Positions 32,851 through 45,918 are shown, counted from the stretch's first letter. The stretch: 64,000 nucleotides of DNA from Lycocorax pyrrhopterus obiensis (GCA_014706295.1 JACSVZ010000001.1:84442237-84506236), one strand, 5' to 3'. Translations and numbers: made by a program. The notes: generated from the sequence alone by a model not told the origin.

Positions 32851-34095
32851 CTGAAAGGGAAGCTAGAATCATGGGCAAAGATGATTTAGACATAGTAACA
32901 GATTTTTCCCTCCAACCAAGAATGCAATGTTATGCAACCATAAAAAAATACAGAATAAAAGAAGAATAAAAGAACAGTAATAAATGTGGACTGGACCAAC
33001 TTATTAGAGATCCTAAATTTCCATCAATACTTTTCTTGAAGGAAAAATAATATGAACAATTACTAACACAATAGCAAAACTACTGAAATAAGTCAAAGGC
33101 AATTTCTTTGCAAGTTTTTTTTTTGGTTGGTTGGTTACTGAAATGCAATCTTGTATAGAAATAATATCCTCAGTGGTGACATGGGCTAGAAGGAATGGTT
33201 GTGATTAGTCCAAGATTAGGCCAGGAGCCAACTGATCTGGCATAACTCACTGTTATCATAGTACCTAGAAAATCTTGGACAAATAATTTGATTTCCATAA
33301 CTATTCATATGTAAAATGAAAAAAAAAACAAACAAAACACTTCATTTAATGAAACTAGAACATAAGGAGTGGGGAAAGACAGTTGAAAAAAAACAACACA
33401 GCTTCTGTTTCAGGTCTGTCTACTCCTCTCTTCTTCTTGTTATTCAAGGCAAGAAGCACGAAGGACTACAACACCAAAAATAAAACAGTAGAAGGAGAAA
33501 AATATAATAAAATATAGCTATTTAAAAAATTCGCCATTAAGAAATTTCATTGGAAATCTATCAATGATTTTCAAGAGTAATATTTTGCTTACTTAAAAAA
33601 AAAAAAAAAGTATGATCCCCATATCCTTTAAACAACAGGATGGGTCTCAAATCTTAGAGGTTTTGCAGAAAAATACCACACAGCTGCCTGCACAATGTAT
33701 CTGGCTGCATGATCAAGGGCATGTTCTTTTCATTTTTATCAGAGGCTAGAAAAGCTTAAGGAGCTACAAACACAAACATATCCATTTTCAGTGTTAGCTG
33801 CATGTCCTAGGGTTAACATAAGGACAATCATTTAGAAATCAAGATCCAATGAAAGAGAAAAATGACAAGGGTTTGGAAGGGAACTATATCAAGAGGAGAA
33901 AACAACCCTCAGCTGGGAATATTAAGTCACAGTCAATCATGTCAAAGCTGGTGGAGAACAGCACAGCAGGTTTACCAGTTTCACATCCAAGTGAATCAAA
34001 GAAACATAAAATTTCAGTGGAGTGAAATATGAGAGCATTTCCATGCCAATACAGGAACTTCCCTTACTGGACCTGCTATTTTCAGGTAGAGGCGT

Positions 34096-34290
34096 TGTGC
34101 CGGATTCAGCTGGAATAGAGGCAATTTTCTTCACAGTGGCTGCTATGGGGCTGTGTTTTGGATTTGTGCTGAACACAGGGCTGATAATTTAGAGATGTTT
34201 TTGTTATTGCTGAGCAGGGCTTACACAGAGCCGAGGCCTTTTCTCCTCCTCGTACTGCCACAATGGCAAGGGGGCTGGGGATGCACCTTT
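34096..34290 (+). mobile_element. Endogenous-retrovirus LTR, 5' part (truncated)
   Basis: Same family as the LTR at 45325: 'GAATAGAGGCAATTTTCTTC', 'ACAGTGGCTGCTATGGGGC', 'TGTGTTTTGGATTTGTGCTG', 'TTATTGCTGAGCAGGGCTTA', 'GAGCCGAGGCCTTTTCTCC', 'AAGGGGGCTGGGGATGCACC'. It then stops abruptly. Only about a third of the LTR remains and no viral gene is present. Confidence 0.85.
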
Positions 34291-35740
34291 TCACGACAGG
34301 TGGTTTTTGATTTAGAAAAAGAAATTCAACTACTCTGGGTCTCCATTCAGATAGCAACGTAAAGCAGAAAAGTATATCACAAATACCCAACATATATCCA
34401 TAGAAAAAGTTAATCAGGAGTCTTATTACAGTCACATTGCATACAGATAAATGCACAGTGTGAATTGTATAAAGGAAGAGGGCAATATAACCAAGCAAGA
34501 ATTTTTATTCCAATGCTGGCTATCCTTGTAGAAAATAAAAAATGCCAATTAGCTGGCTCAGACAATCTTTTTTAGGTGTAGTGCCTATTACAATATCCTC
34601 TTTCGAACTAATTACTTCCCGTTAGGGTTATTTTGAAAGAACTTGAATTTATGAGCAGACAATGAGAAATTGTTTCTTTCCAATGAAGCTATTTGTGTTA
34701 TCTTCCTAATATATCTTTGAAGAGTTTGACACAGTTCTGTCACTGTCTTATTATGGGCCAGTTATAAGCTTCCACTGCTGATGAATGGAAAGCAGAAAGA
34801 TGTGATCACACATCACAGCCAAAAAAAGACAAGTTTTAGAGCATACATTACCAAGAATTCAAGTTGCTAAGCTCCCTCTTCAGCCTTTAGAAAGCACAGA
34901 CTTAGCAGACTATTATGAACTTCAGAACAAAAGCAAAACCACTTGATGGAACATAACTGACTCAGTATTAAAAGAATAATAAAAATCTGTCTTGTTTCTC
35001 TACAGTCCATACATGGCCACCCTTGAGATTTTATTTCAGTTGAAAACAATATCTAAAAATATTTCCCAAACAGAAAAACCCAGCACATTTTGGTAAAGGA
35101 ATTACATACAGGTCAATGTGTTATGTCTGTAAATGGCAAGGACAATCTCTGAATCAAGAATGGGTGATACAGAAGCAAGATCAATCCTTGATGGCTCTAT
35201 AATGAAAAGAGCTTTACCCATATACACAGTTGCTCTAAACTGTCTTCATTACTTGGAAGAGTAAAACCAATTTATTTGCATTATTCGGAGCACGTACAAC
35301 ATTAAATTTTGTCTACACCAAGTGACCTCAAAGGCTGGACCCGTTTGCTTTGATACAGAAGTTTTTGAGCTTAATGCAGGATGGACAGGGTAGAATTCTA
35401 GAGTCTGTGCTATACAGTAGGTCAAACCACCCTCAATTCTCAGGCTAGCACTGCACAAATAAATGAAAGCAAGCTAATGGCTAAGGTAAAAAGTAGTTTC
35501 TCTGTATAAATGGATGTAAACACAGCCTGCTATTCATAGCTACTTAGTTTTAGGAAGAGAAGATCTAATTGTAAGGATGTTGGTTTTTTTCCTTTTTACA
35601 TAAAAATCCAAGAAAGAAACTTTCGGTTACAAAACACATGAATTCTCCTGGAACCACTTGCTGTATGAGGAAAATAATCTGTTCTATACAGCAGGACTAC
35701 AAGGAAAGCACATTAGCTTCTGAAGGAAAAAGTTATTAAC
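34291..35740. other. A+T-rich unique sequence
   Basis: Nothing recognised. The minus-strand frame at 34106-34498 partly overlaps the truncated LTR and is treated as spurious. Confidence 0.5.
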
Positions 35741-36300
35741 TAGAGCAGAGGGGGAGAGAATCCCCTTCCTTGCCCTGCTGGCCACACTGCTCTGGATGCA
35801 GCCCAGGACATGGCTGGCTTTCTGGGCTGTGAGTGCACATCGCTGGGAGATGTTGAGCTTCTCATCCACCAGCACCTCTGAATATTTCTCCCCAGGACTG
35901 CTGTCAGTCCCAATTCTCCTCCCAGCCTGTATTGATACTTGGGATTGTCACAACCCACGTGCAGGACCTTTCACTTGGTCTTGATGAACTTCAGGAATGT
36001 ACAGACCCACCGCTCAATCCCGTCAAGGTCCCTCTGGCAACCCTTTCCCCCAGCATGACTACCACACCCCACAGCTTGGAGTCATCAGGAAATTTGCTGA
36101 GGGTGCACTTGAATCCTCTGGCCATGTCACCAACAAGGATGGTGCTAAAGACTGACCCCTGAAGACACCACTCGTCACTGCTGTCCACTTGGACATTGAG
36201 CCATTGACCACAGCTCTTTGAGTGTGACGTGCCAATCAACTCCTCATCCAGCGAGTGGTTCTTCTGTCAAGCCCACATCTCTCCAGTTTAGAGACAAGGT
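35741..36300 (-). mobile_element. CR1 LINE fragment (ORF2 3' half)
   Basis: Antisense ORF2 segment: 'CTGCTCTGGATGCAGCCC', 'GAGCTTCTCATCCACCAGCA', 'CCAGCCTGTATTGATACTTG', 'GCAGGACCTTTCACTTGGTC', 'GTCAAGGTCCCTCTGGCAAC', 'CACTTGGACATTGAGCCATT', 'CTCTCCAGTTTAGAGACAAGG'. It has no 3' tail and no 5' end, so it is an internal piece. The minus-strand translation shows LVDEKLNISQRCALTAQKA, typical of the CR1 ORF2 C-terminus. Stops and indels make it inactive. Confidence 0.95.
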
Positions 36301-38349
36301 TATAGGATATGAGAATATAGGGTAGAAGACAATGTTGATTTCATAGAAATATGGTCTGCATTCCTAAAGGAGATGTAAGGGCAAATCAAAGAACAGTTGA
36401 GTAGTCATGTACTGAAAATTCATATTGCAAGGTTTTGTTTTGCTTTGCATCATTTATTAAAACAAATTCCAACGTTTAGCTAAGAAAAGCTGCTCTTCGG
36501 TCAAATAGCTCTTGCTCTGAGAAACATTCGCCTGAGTTCCTTTCAGCTTCCATCTCCTTGTTTTCATCCATTTATTTCTATTCTCTAATTTTACTTCATT
36601 CTTTATCCCTCTCAGTAATCATTAATTTCAAATGAAAGGTTCCCAGGGTTTGGTAGTCTGTTTATGCAGTCTATTAACTAGTCTCTCATAGGTCAGCTCC
36701 ATCCTGTAAGCATTCCACTTTTTTCTTCCAACTTTATCCAGTCTAAAGAGGATTAGACCTTTGCAAGTTTGTGTGATAGCAAGCTGTTACTGACAGGTTA
36801 GTGACCAGAACCCTACGACAAAACCAAAACAAAAACAAACAAACCAAATGACTAGCCCCTGGAATACTGATAGTACAAGTTTATAAAAACAGTCCACACA
36901 CCTGGGGACTCCTTGCAAGACGATTCTTAGCAAACTATATTAATTTCCTTAATGTCCTGGAGTATGTCAGGATTAATTTAAGAGAACCTTTGTGCAATTT
37001 AATTTTTTTTTACATCACTTGTTACACCTTAAAACTCAATCTCTTTATCATTCAGTTAACAATATGGTTCTGACACCATACTGAGCTATAGTATTTCTTA
37101 CCCCCTTTTGATACACGTTAGAATTTGTGTCCAGTTTGCTTTCACTTGCATTAGATTACATCATTCCTATGCAGATTGCAGCAATACTCAATGTCTTTCC
37201 TTCTCTGTACTGTTTCTTAGAAGTATGATGCACCAACATCTTCATTTACACAAAGGATTTTATTCTATGTAATGTCATTTATATGTACATGGTACTTGAA
37301 TTCCATAAACAGAATTAGTTGTCTCAAAGAAAGAAATGGAAAAATATTGTAAGCAATTAATACAGTAAAAAAGAAATGTTCCTCTAAAGTGCATTGTTAA
37401 TTCTTGGAAATTGGTCACTGTAGATAAAACAAAGCTTAAATTGGCAGCCTCGTTGGACGTTTTGGTTATCATTCTTCCATAATGTATATCTAAATATAGC
37501 TCAGGAGATGAAAATAAATAAGTAAATAAACATGGATTGGATGGTACCAGGAGAAATAAATAGCGCCATTGGCAGACAACTCTGGAAGAGTGGACAGCAC
37601 TTTTCCTGAAGTTTTGTCTCAGTACCACCAAACACAGTGCATGAGTCTTTATTAAAAATAAAACTTCACATGAATGTGAAAGTATATTTTTAACTAGTTC
37701 ATGATGACACGTTCATCTACCATTTCAATCAGACATAATTTTGTTCCCTTATGACTAATGACTGATTAGTGAATTGCTTTTATGCCAAAATAACTGTTTC
37801 TAAATACGTTCTTAAATAGATATAATGATTGCAAAAAATTACAACAGGAAAAAAAGAGCATTGATCAACAACTGTGTTCCAGATTACTTTCAGCTCACGA
37901 ATGGAGTGACTTGTGAAGGCAATACAGAAAGTTTTAGATGAAGAGTTCAATGAAAATTTATCACTAGGAAGAAATAAGGAACTATTACTTATTTAGCGCT
38001 TCTCAGAAAGTATTTTGGAGTAGTGAAACTGGGCATACAGTGTTACTTACAGTAAGAGCTATTCTCTAGAAAGAGAGCTACTGGAGTGCTACTGAAATTA
38101 AAATTGGAGCGGGACATGAAGGGTAACAAGAAAGCTTTCCATAGGTACACCAGCAACACAAGGAAGACAAAGAGAAATGTGGGGATATAGTGACAAAGAC
38201 ATGGAAAAGCCTTTGTTGTGAAGTGACTTTGTTTTCTCAATGCTTGTAGGCAAGGTCTGCTCTCCCACCTACTTAGACCCTACAATGACCAGTAGAGTCC
38301 AGGGCTGGAAGTGCTACCCACAATACAAGAATGTGAAGCTAGAGACCAC
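36301..38349. other. A+T-rich unique sequence (2 kb)
   Basis: No repeat family or supported exon. The 118-residue minus-strand frame at 37275-37631 has no splice context or recognisable domain. Confidence 0.5.
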
Positions 38350-39080
38350 TTAAGTAAACTGGATGCATAAAAGTCCATGGAACTGGATGGGAGGCATTCC
38401 AAAGTGCTTAGGAAACTTGCCAACATTGTAGTGAGACCTCTCTTATTGTTGAAAGGCTGTAGTGTCAGGAGGAGTCTTGATAACTGAAAAATACAAATAT
38501 TGCCTCCATCTTCAAGAAGGTAAGAGAAGGAGATCTGGGAAACTAAAAGATGGTCTTCCTAATTTCAGTCTGTCTGATGGTTACAGAACAAATTAAAACA
38601 AAATTTTACAGTTCACAAATTGGAGGGAGTTGTTGATCTACTGATAGGCATCTCTGTCATTCATAGGAATCTTTACATATTGGAGAAGTACACTTGAAGA
38701 ATCTTCATGAAGTTCAAGGAAGAAAATGTGAAGTCTGGCACCTTGGGAGGAATACTCTCACACAACAGAGCTGGTTGGGGACCAACTGGCTGGAAGCAGG
38801 ATTGCAGACAAGAAGCTGAGGGCCTGATGGACAAGTTGAACAGGAATCAGCAGTGTGTCCTTACAGCAATTAAGGTAAACCACACAGTGGTCTGTGTTAG
38901 GAGTATAGAAAGGACATCAAGGAAAGTGACTCTTCACTTTGCTGAGTGTTATGAAAACACCTCTGAAGTACTGTGTCTCTTTTGGGCTACCCAGAAAAAG
39001 AGAGATGAACAAACTGAAGTGGCTTAAGTGAAGAGGGTCAGCGGGCTGGAGCATGTGATGTCATTTGGGCCAGAAAAGGT
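38350..39080 (+). mobile_element. Old CR1 LINE fragment (ORF2 reverse-transcriptase region)
   Basis: Sense orientation, strongly diverged. Ordered matches are 'AAGTAAACTGGATGCATAAA', 'GTCCATGGAACTGGATGGGA', 'CTCCATCTTCAAGAAGG', 'GTTCAAGGAAGAAAATGTGA', 'GGTTGGGGACCAACTGGCTG', 'ATCAGCAGTGTGTCCTTACA', 'GAAGTACTGTGTCTCTTTTG' and 'CAGCGGGCTGGAGCATGTGA'. A large internal part is missing between about 38530 and 38690. The 106-residue plus-strand frame inside is decayed ORF2, not a gene. Confidence 0.78.
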
Positions 39081-39949
39081 GCTAAGGGGAAAATCCAGCT
39101 GACCCTCTTCTTAAATGGATGGTTACAGAGAAGCCAAACTTCAGAGCAAAAGGCAACGGCCAATTAACGCAAGCTGCAGAAATGGAACTGTGATTAGATG
39201 TTAGAGAAAAAAAATACCATGAATGTGATCAGAAACAGGTTTCCCGGCTTATTAAAACTACTGATGCTTATGCAAGTACTGCAAATGCTTCCTTTGCTCA
39301 ACAAATGTCCCCTAGTGCAGAGCACATCTTTCGATGTTTGACTGGTCAGTCAGTCTTTGGTGTCTCTGCTTGAAACACCCAGGAAGTATAAACCACATGA
39401 GAAAATTACCCTAATGTAAATAAAGCTAATTGTTTGGTAGAAGAGACAATTGTTTCATATTTCCAAATCTAACAAGAGTCAACTCAGTCTTGTTTACCTG
39501 ATTGTTTCCTCCCAACTGTTTTTAAAATAATACTAACTGCAGATCTTGGCAGGTGAAGACCAACTATTTCAGTGTGGTAAATTCACACTATATATCTGCC
39601 AACAAGCAGAATGTGAGAAAACTGAAGAAATTACAAAAAAACCAATCCAAAATAAATCAGCCTCATACTCATTATCCTAGGACATCCAACGTGGCAAAAG
39701 AGAACGCCAAATTGCATTAAATACTAATGGTCCATGCTCTTTCAGAAAAGAAATAATCCATGTGTTGTCAACAACTTCTGGCACCTGCTAGTAGATTGTC
39801 ATGGGATTAGGTGTTTGAAGTTTGTAGACAAAGCATCTGTTTGACAGAGTGGAAGGTTTAATTGCAAGTTTTCTAAGTCCTTTATTCTTTGCAGAGTGGT
39901 TTGCAGAACAACGAACCTATAGCCGACAATTTAAAACCAACAGGGGTGT
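39081..39949. other. A+T-rich unique sequence
   Basis: Nothing recognised. Confidence 0.5.
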
Positions 39950-40640
39950 CGAGGCCCTGAGGGCACTGTGAGGCTGATTGTCCCTGTCCACCTCTCCCAT
40001 GTGCTCCCCTCACCCCCGGACCCCATTTCAGCCCAGTTTGGGGCCACCAGTCCCAGCTCCAGAACTGCCCTGCAGTATGTGGTCTTCAGCTGCACTACAG
40101 CTATGCTCTGCCCAGTCATGGTCATGGCTCACAAATTTTAAGGCATCAGGGAATCAAATGCACAAACACAGCTCCTGGAGGACCCGCTGTTAAGGAAACT
40201 TCCCTGTCCAACCATACAAGTGTGACTCAGACAGTCACACTCGTTTCACCTGAGCTGAAACCTTCGCAGCAACTCACCCCTACACCCACACCAAGCTTCC
40301 TTACCGTTTCCCATAGCAGTGTCTCAGGTATCCAGAGCCTTAAAACAATTTAATCTTCATGCCATAACTTAGTGTAATAAACAACAAAATAACAGCCTAA
40401 GCTGTTGCCTCTGAGGAAGGACCCCAAACAAAGTAGCCCCTGGGCTTTTACCCGCTCACAGTCTAAATGCCAGAAAATCTGGAGTTATTGGCTCCTGCTG
40501 TGTTCAGTCACCTGGATGGGCCACAGGTGCCCTTTGTTACGCGAAGGCTCGGCTGTTCACAGCCTCTTGGCTCCGGCTCCTGCCCCCAGAGCTCAACCTG
40601 CAGCTCCATCAGGAGCTCCACTCTGAGCTCCCTGCACTGA
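39950..40640. mobile_element. Possible unclassified LTR-like block
   Basis: This block of about 700 bases is clearly richer in G+C than its surroundings. It has paired G+C-rich ends and an A+T-rich middle holding AATAAACAACAAAATAAC (40375). Phrases such as 'CAGCCCAGTTTGGGGCCACC' and 'AGCTGTTGCCTCTGAGGAAG' have the feel of a bird LTR. I cannot match it confidently or define termini. The alternatives are an old gene fragment or a conserved non-coding block. Short frames on both strands are not supported. Confidence 0.35.
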
Positions 40641-41772
40641 ATGTATTCCTCAACACTCTCCTGTGTGTTCTGTGATATTTGAGGATGCACATGCATACTT
40701 GTGAGTAACAAACTTTGTGTTCCAAGTTGAAAGTAACCCAGATAGATTAAGAAAATATTCAGAGATCTTAATCTCTCACAGCAAAATAATTCACAAAACT
40801 TTTACAGGCATAAAATCATTTATGTTATAACTGGAATTTTGGCAGCAAGATTCAAAAACCAATTATCTACATAAAGCCATGTAAATAACTTCTCTATTGA
40901 ATGTCTTCTATGACCTTCAGTTATCTTCATTATTTTTTCCCTTCTAAGACATTTGAGATTCTCTTTTCTTTGGACAGAAATCTTTTGTAAAGATCTGTCA
41001 GCAGTGTTTTGCCTGTACATATATGTGTTTGCCATCCAAAAGTAATCTACACGCCCAATTAAAACAGAGGTTCATACTAAATCAATATTAGAAGTTAATA
41101 TTTTGCCCTTACTGAAATAGGCTGTCTTCTGCTTCAGCTAACACAAAATGCACACCATGACTCAGATTGTATTTGATTTGCCTGTTCAAAAAAGGAAAGC
41201 AAAATAAAAGCTATGTTTACAAAACTACTGGAAGTAGGATGTCATTTTCCACAGCAGCCCATATATTGAGACACTCACCCAAGGTAAGGTGTCCATGGAG
41301 TCTAAATGACAGTCTTGAGCTTAGTCTGGATGTGACTCAACAGATTCACAAGATCAACAGATCTTGACCTAAAAACAAGCCTTTCCACTCTTCAGAGTAT
41401 CTTGGTCCAGTATCCTGACCAAGCTGTCCATCAAAAACAGACAATCCCGGCCAACAGTGATGAGACCCTCTGTGCTGGGATGCCTGTCCTCAAAGAGAAG
41501 TGGATATAGCATAGCCAAAAAAAATGGTCTTACCATTAGTAAGAAAAGCCTGGCAGTGAGTGCAGGATATCTTGCCTAAGCTCATCTTAGCTGATTTTAG
41601 CTTGGTTAGTAATGATAGCAATAGCCTGGCAACCAGGTATTTATTCCCTGAACCCAATCTAGATTCATTTCGGCTGATAACAATTCATTTTGGATGGAAC
41701 TGCCTGCGACTCAAATGTGTCATGGAAGAGAGCAGATGAATACCAGAGGTCTCAGACTATAAATATTTATCA

Positions 41773-41811
<39 letters not shown>

Positions 41812-42459
41812 AAACCAAGACTTGATGATCCTTGTCACTTCTAAACTAAAGCTGAAAACACTTGACATTGATTCCCCCATTCTCAAACACACACCTTCCA
41901 GAATCTGAGTCCTACCTTAATCACTTTGCTAAAAGGTAGAATGAATGTTGTTTCATGTTCTTCCTTTTTCTGAGCATCGAAACACAGACAAATAAATACC
42001 TGAAGATACACTTTAGTTTTGACAGGAAAAAAAAAAAAGAACAAAAGAAAACCATTATGTTGATTCATCAATTCCATGACATTTACTTTGAACTTTAGAC
42101 TGAAGTGACCAACTTGACTCTTCCTCACTGTAGAATGAGAAATGGTCAGGCACACATATGTGTTTTCCATGTGTCTACATGGACAGGTAATCAACACACG
42201 GGATGTGCTACTGTCTGCTTTTCTTAAACCTTGCCTTGTGAGATGAACTGAGCCACCCCCAGAACCTTTTCTAGATTAAAAAACATTCAGCAAAATCTAC
42301 TGAAATGAGTAAGTTGTTCAAGGGCAGTCAAAAATACGTTTTCCGTTAGCCTCCTCGTTACCAGTCAAGCAAAAGAGCTCCAGTTGAGGTGCCATGCTTT
42401 TCTGTTTACTCCTGTCAGCCACCCAAGGACAGTGCACATGGTTTCATGTAGACCCAGTT
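40641..42459. other. A+T-rich unique sequence (1.8 kb)
   Basis: It contains the (TAAA)n array at 41773. No other feature is recognised. Confidence 0.5.
41773..41812. repeat. (TAAA)n microsatellite
   Basis: Ten uninterrupted TAAA units, likely polymorphic in length. Confidence 0.98.
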
Positions 42460-42680
42460 CACAGAATCACGGAATAGTCAGGGTGGAAAGGAACCAGTGC
42501 AAAACAGAAGGGAAGTATCACCTCCGTCAACCTGCTGGCTCAGCTCAGTGCAGCCTAGGGGACTCTTGGCCTCTTTTGCTGCAAGGGCAGGTTCATGGTC
42601 AACTTGGTGCTCACCAGGACCACCTGTTCCATCTCTGCAGCCAGTTAATGAATGGTATTCACCCCCATGTAACTCCTTGA
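42460..42680 (-). mobile_element. Rearranged old CR1 piece
   Basis: This starts with a CR1 tail-like 'CACAGAATCACGGAATAGTC' and 'AGGGTGGAAAGGAACC'. It then passes into sequence resembling the interior of antisense ORF2 ('GGTTCATGGTCAACTTGGTG', 'CTCACCAGGACC'), with the intervening 3' UTR missing. Divergence is high. The 98- and 86-residue frames here derive from it. Confidence 0.6.
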
Positions 42681-44210
42681 ATAACTTCATGGCAGACCTC
42701 TGCTCTCAGTGTGGGTCCAGCATGGAAGTAAGAAATGGCTGTATAGGATTTGGCTGACTGATTAGGGTATTCATCTGTTGAAGGAAGTAACTGGGTGCCA
42801 GTGTAGCTTAAAACAAATTATTATTTTATAAATCTCATTTGCAATGTTCAAATCTCTTTGCTTTGACTGTCAAAAATCTGGAAAACTGTGAAAAATTAAA
42901 CGTAAAAGTCTGGAACACTTTGAGATTGGTGTATATCAGGATACATGAAAGAATTTTGATAGTAGGACCTTAATAGCCAGTTCCAGTCTTCACAAAAGGG
43001 GTTAGAGAGAGAACCTTGCTTCTCAGTGACCTAGACGGCTTAGCACAAAACAGTGGGATCAAACACAGCAAAAAGATTAATAAATAGCACATGAGTTTTT
43101 GTCTGGGACTCTGATATTTTACTTGAACTAACCTGTAAGAAAAATGCTTACCACACTCACCAGGTTGCCAACACTGCCAATGTGGCAATTATTTTCAATT
43201 ACATTTTTTTCCTCACAAAAGCTATCAGTTCACCTGTAAAATGCAAATATATCACACCATTCAAAAGGCAACCATTCAGACCAAATTAAGTTTCAATCCT
43301 GAAAAGTAATTAATTTCATCTCATAGTTTAAACCTAGAAACTTGGTGGTACATTACATCCCACTTAGTCAATTTATAATAAGCAAACTTCATTAATTGAG
43401 GAAAGGTCCCTATTTGCTCTGACTTTAACCCTATCTCACAAATGGCTGAGTGATACAATGACCAGAACAAAACGCGGCTGGACACTGAACAATGCACTGA
43501 TCCATATCTTAGCATGTATGCACTGCACTGGGTATGACTGATCAGAAGATACAGAGAATTAAAGCTCTGTCTCCCTCCCCATATGCAAATAAACACCATA
43601 TTTAAACAGCCAAAAGCAGTTCAGAATCTGGTTCTTAGTATTCCCATCTTTATTACAGTCACATTTCTGCTTCTAGAGGCAGATCCCATCAGATTCTAAA
43701 TCATTCTGATTATGGTAATTTCCATATATTTTACTAGACCTTTTGCAATTCTGTAGTTATTGATGTTAACTACAAAAAGAATAATCCCCAATTTCTCCAG
43801 TAATGAACTGTGATTATCTCCCCAGACCCTGAGGGTGACTTTGAAAAGAATGTTAGTTAGCTCTAATGGAGATACGTAAACAGATGTTATATTTGTCATC
43901 TGATTAAGCTTTCCAGAATGATCATTAAAGTCACTTACCCATATGGAACGTCGTATGTACCTACTGTTTAACTGGGCAAAGCATATTCCTTGGTCTGAAG
44001 AAAATATATAACTTGTGATATCTTAGGAACAGCAAGGAATACAAATTTTTTCTATCCCCCTTTGGAATTATATTAGAGTTATCTGGATGAAACTGTTTTC
44101 AAGACTCCTGTCTCATCTGCAGCACAAAAGAGAGTGTGTACAGACAATCAAGGTCTTATGGATGAAATAACTTGCTTATTCCTGTGACTGCTGGCTTCGA
44201 CCAGCTCTTC

Positions 44211-44242
44211 TGCCAAAGTGCCAAAGTGCCAAAGTGCCAAAG
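44211..44242 (+). repeat. Four perfect copies of an 8-bp unit
   Basis: TGCCAAAG is repeated four times without error. A recent or length-unstable mini-array. Confidence 0.97.
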
Positions 44243-44513
44243 CTTTTCTGTATTTCACTATGGAAGCCATTTAAAATAACATTATCACCTGTGGTCATTG
44301 CATATGCCTAGTTTTCTCACTATTGAAGTTGAAAGCTTTGGGCCTAATTTGCAACAAGATCAAAATCCACCAAAAAATGCATCTGATGTCAGCACAAATT
44401 TTCTCATACACTTCACCTGCTTTACAAGGCTGAGCAAATCCTGAATTATCAAGCATGAATAAATCAAGCATCCAAAATTAGTGTGAAAGTGAGTTTAGGT
44501 TTTCAGTTTGTGT

Positions 44514-44537
44514 TTTTTTGTTTGTTTGTTTGTTGGT
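44514..44537. repeat. (TTTG)n short array
   Basis: Poly-T followed by four TTTG units. Confidence 0.9.
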
Positions 44538-45324
44538 CTTTTCTTATTTGCCCGTGCTCTAATTTGCCCTAGAGTTTGTTATCTGAATGATTATGTTTCC
44601 CCTATCCCCTCCTGGTTCCCAGCTGCACTTTCGTTATCCTGTCTTTTGCAGAACCCATCACGACAGATGGATTCATATAACCACTAATGCCCAGTTTCAA
44701 AGCTACTCAGACTGAAAATGTGGCTGTGTTAACACAGAGCTGCTCCCAAACTAATACAGTCTGTTTCTCAGTCAGGCTTATTATACTGGGGCATAGAACA
44801 GAAAGACTCTGTGCTTTCAGTTCCAATAAACGTACACATCCAAGGATGAAGTGACTTGTTATGGCAAAAGGCTGACTTCATCTTGAAGCTAATCGTGCTT
44901 AATCCCTGGGAAAATAATACTCATGCACTTTGGTTAGCAGTAGGCGCAGTAAGAACCTTCAGCATATGCACAAAAAAATAGCTCTTTGAAAACTTAATTA
45001 TTATCTCTAGCAAATATATGGAGAGCCTTTGTGAATTCCGGATTGTAACTCAGCCAAATTTGTTTGCATTTTCAAAAGCACCACTATTAATGAAAATAAT
45101 CTGCCTCTCCTAGAAGTGCTGGAATGTCAGGAATACAGAAATATCAGTCCCTAAATGACTAAATTATTATGGATAAAAAATGGTCAGATCAGTTAGCCTG
45201 AGGCAGACACAGAACATGGAAAATTTTAGTTTAACATGTAAAATTTTTCGAAGTTGCACACAGAAATGTTTGTACAGACAGAACCAAGCCATTCTAATAG
45301 CAATAGACGTTATCAGTTCTGCCC

Positions 45325-45918
45325 ACCTTTGCTGGTTTTGGCTGGGCTAAAGTTAATTTTCTTCACAGTAGCTGGTACAGGGCTGTGTTTTGGATTTCTC
45401 CTGGAAGTGGTGTTGATAACACAGGGATGGTTTCCTTACTGCTGAGCAGTGCTCACGCAGAGCTGAGGCCTTTTCTGCTCCTCACCCCACCTCACCAACG
45501 AGGGGGCTGGAGGTGCACAAGAAGTTGGGAGGGGGCACAGCCAGGACAGCTGATCCCAACTGACCACAGAGATATTCCAAACCACAGGGTTTCATGCTCG
45601 GCAGATAAAGTCGGGGGAGAAGAAGGAAGTGGGGGACATTTGGAGTAATGATGCTTTTCTTCCCAAGTTGCCATTACGTGTGATGGAGCCCTGCTGTCCT
45701 GGCGATGACTGAACACTTGCCTGCCCATGGGAAGCGGTGCATGAATTCCTTGTTTTGTTTTGCTTGCACAAGAAGCGTTTGATTTACCTGCTAAACCATC
45801 ATTATTTCAACCCACAAGTTTTCTGACTTTGACTCTTCCAGTTCTCTCCCCGATCCCGCTGAGGGGAGGGAGTGAGCGGCTGAGTGGGGCTGAGCTGCTG
45901 ACTGGGTTTAAACCATGA
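45325..45918 (+). mobile_element. Near-complete solo LTR of a bird endogenous retrovirus
   Basis: About 590 bases, from 'TGCTGGTTTTGGCTGGGCTA' to 'GGGTTTAAACCATGACA', so the ends are TG...CA. The internal order is 'TAGCTGGTACAGGGCTGTG', 'TACTGCTGAGCAGTGCTCAC', 'GAGGGGGCTGGAGGTGCAC', 'CCAGGACAGCTGATCCCAAC', 'TTGCCATTACGTGTGATGGA', and a 3' part with 'CCGCTGAGGGGAGGGAGTG'. The position where this family usually has a TATAAAG box reads GATAAAG (45604), so the promoter may be damaged. No gag, pol or env sequence flanks it. It probably arose by LTR-LTR recombination. Family naming is left open. No target duplication is seen. Confidence 0.9.

Larger units (their letters stand above)
29661..34095. 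other. A+T-rich unique sequence (4.4 kb)
   Basis: This is the flank on the far side of the CpG island. It contains TA-rich simple sequence (31500-31600), a 20-bp tandem duplication (32797-32836) and the longest unexplained minus-strand frame (32340-32850, separate entry). No repeat family is recognised. Confidence 0.5.
42681..45324. other. A+T-rich unique sequence (2.6 kb)
   Basis: It contains an 8-bp tandem repeat (44211) and a (TTTG)n tract (44517). No gene or family is recognised. Confidence 0.5.

Noticed and set aside
33440..33540. Strong pyrimidine tracts with AG on both strands near 33450-33480
   Set aside because: Neither strand has a matching donor or a frame longer than chance.
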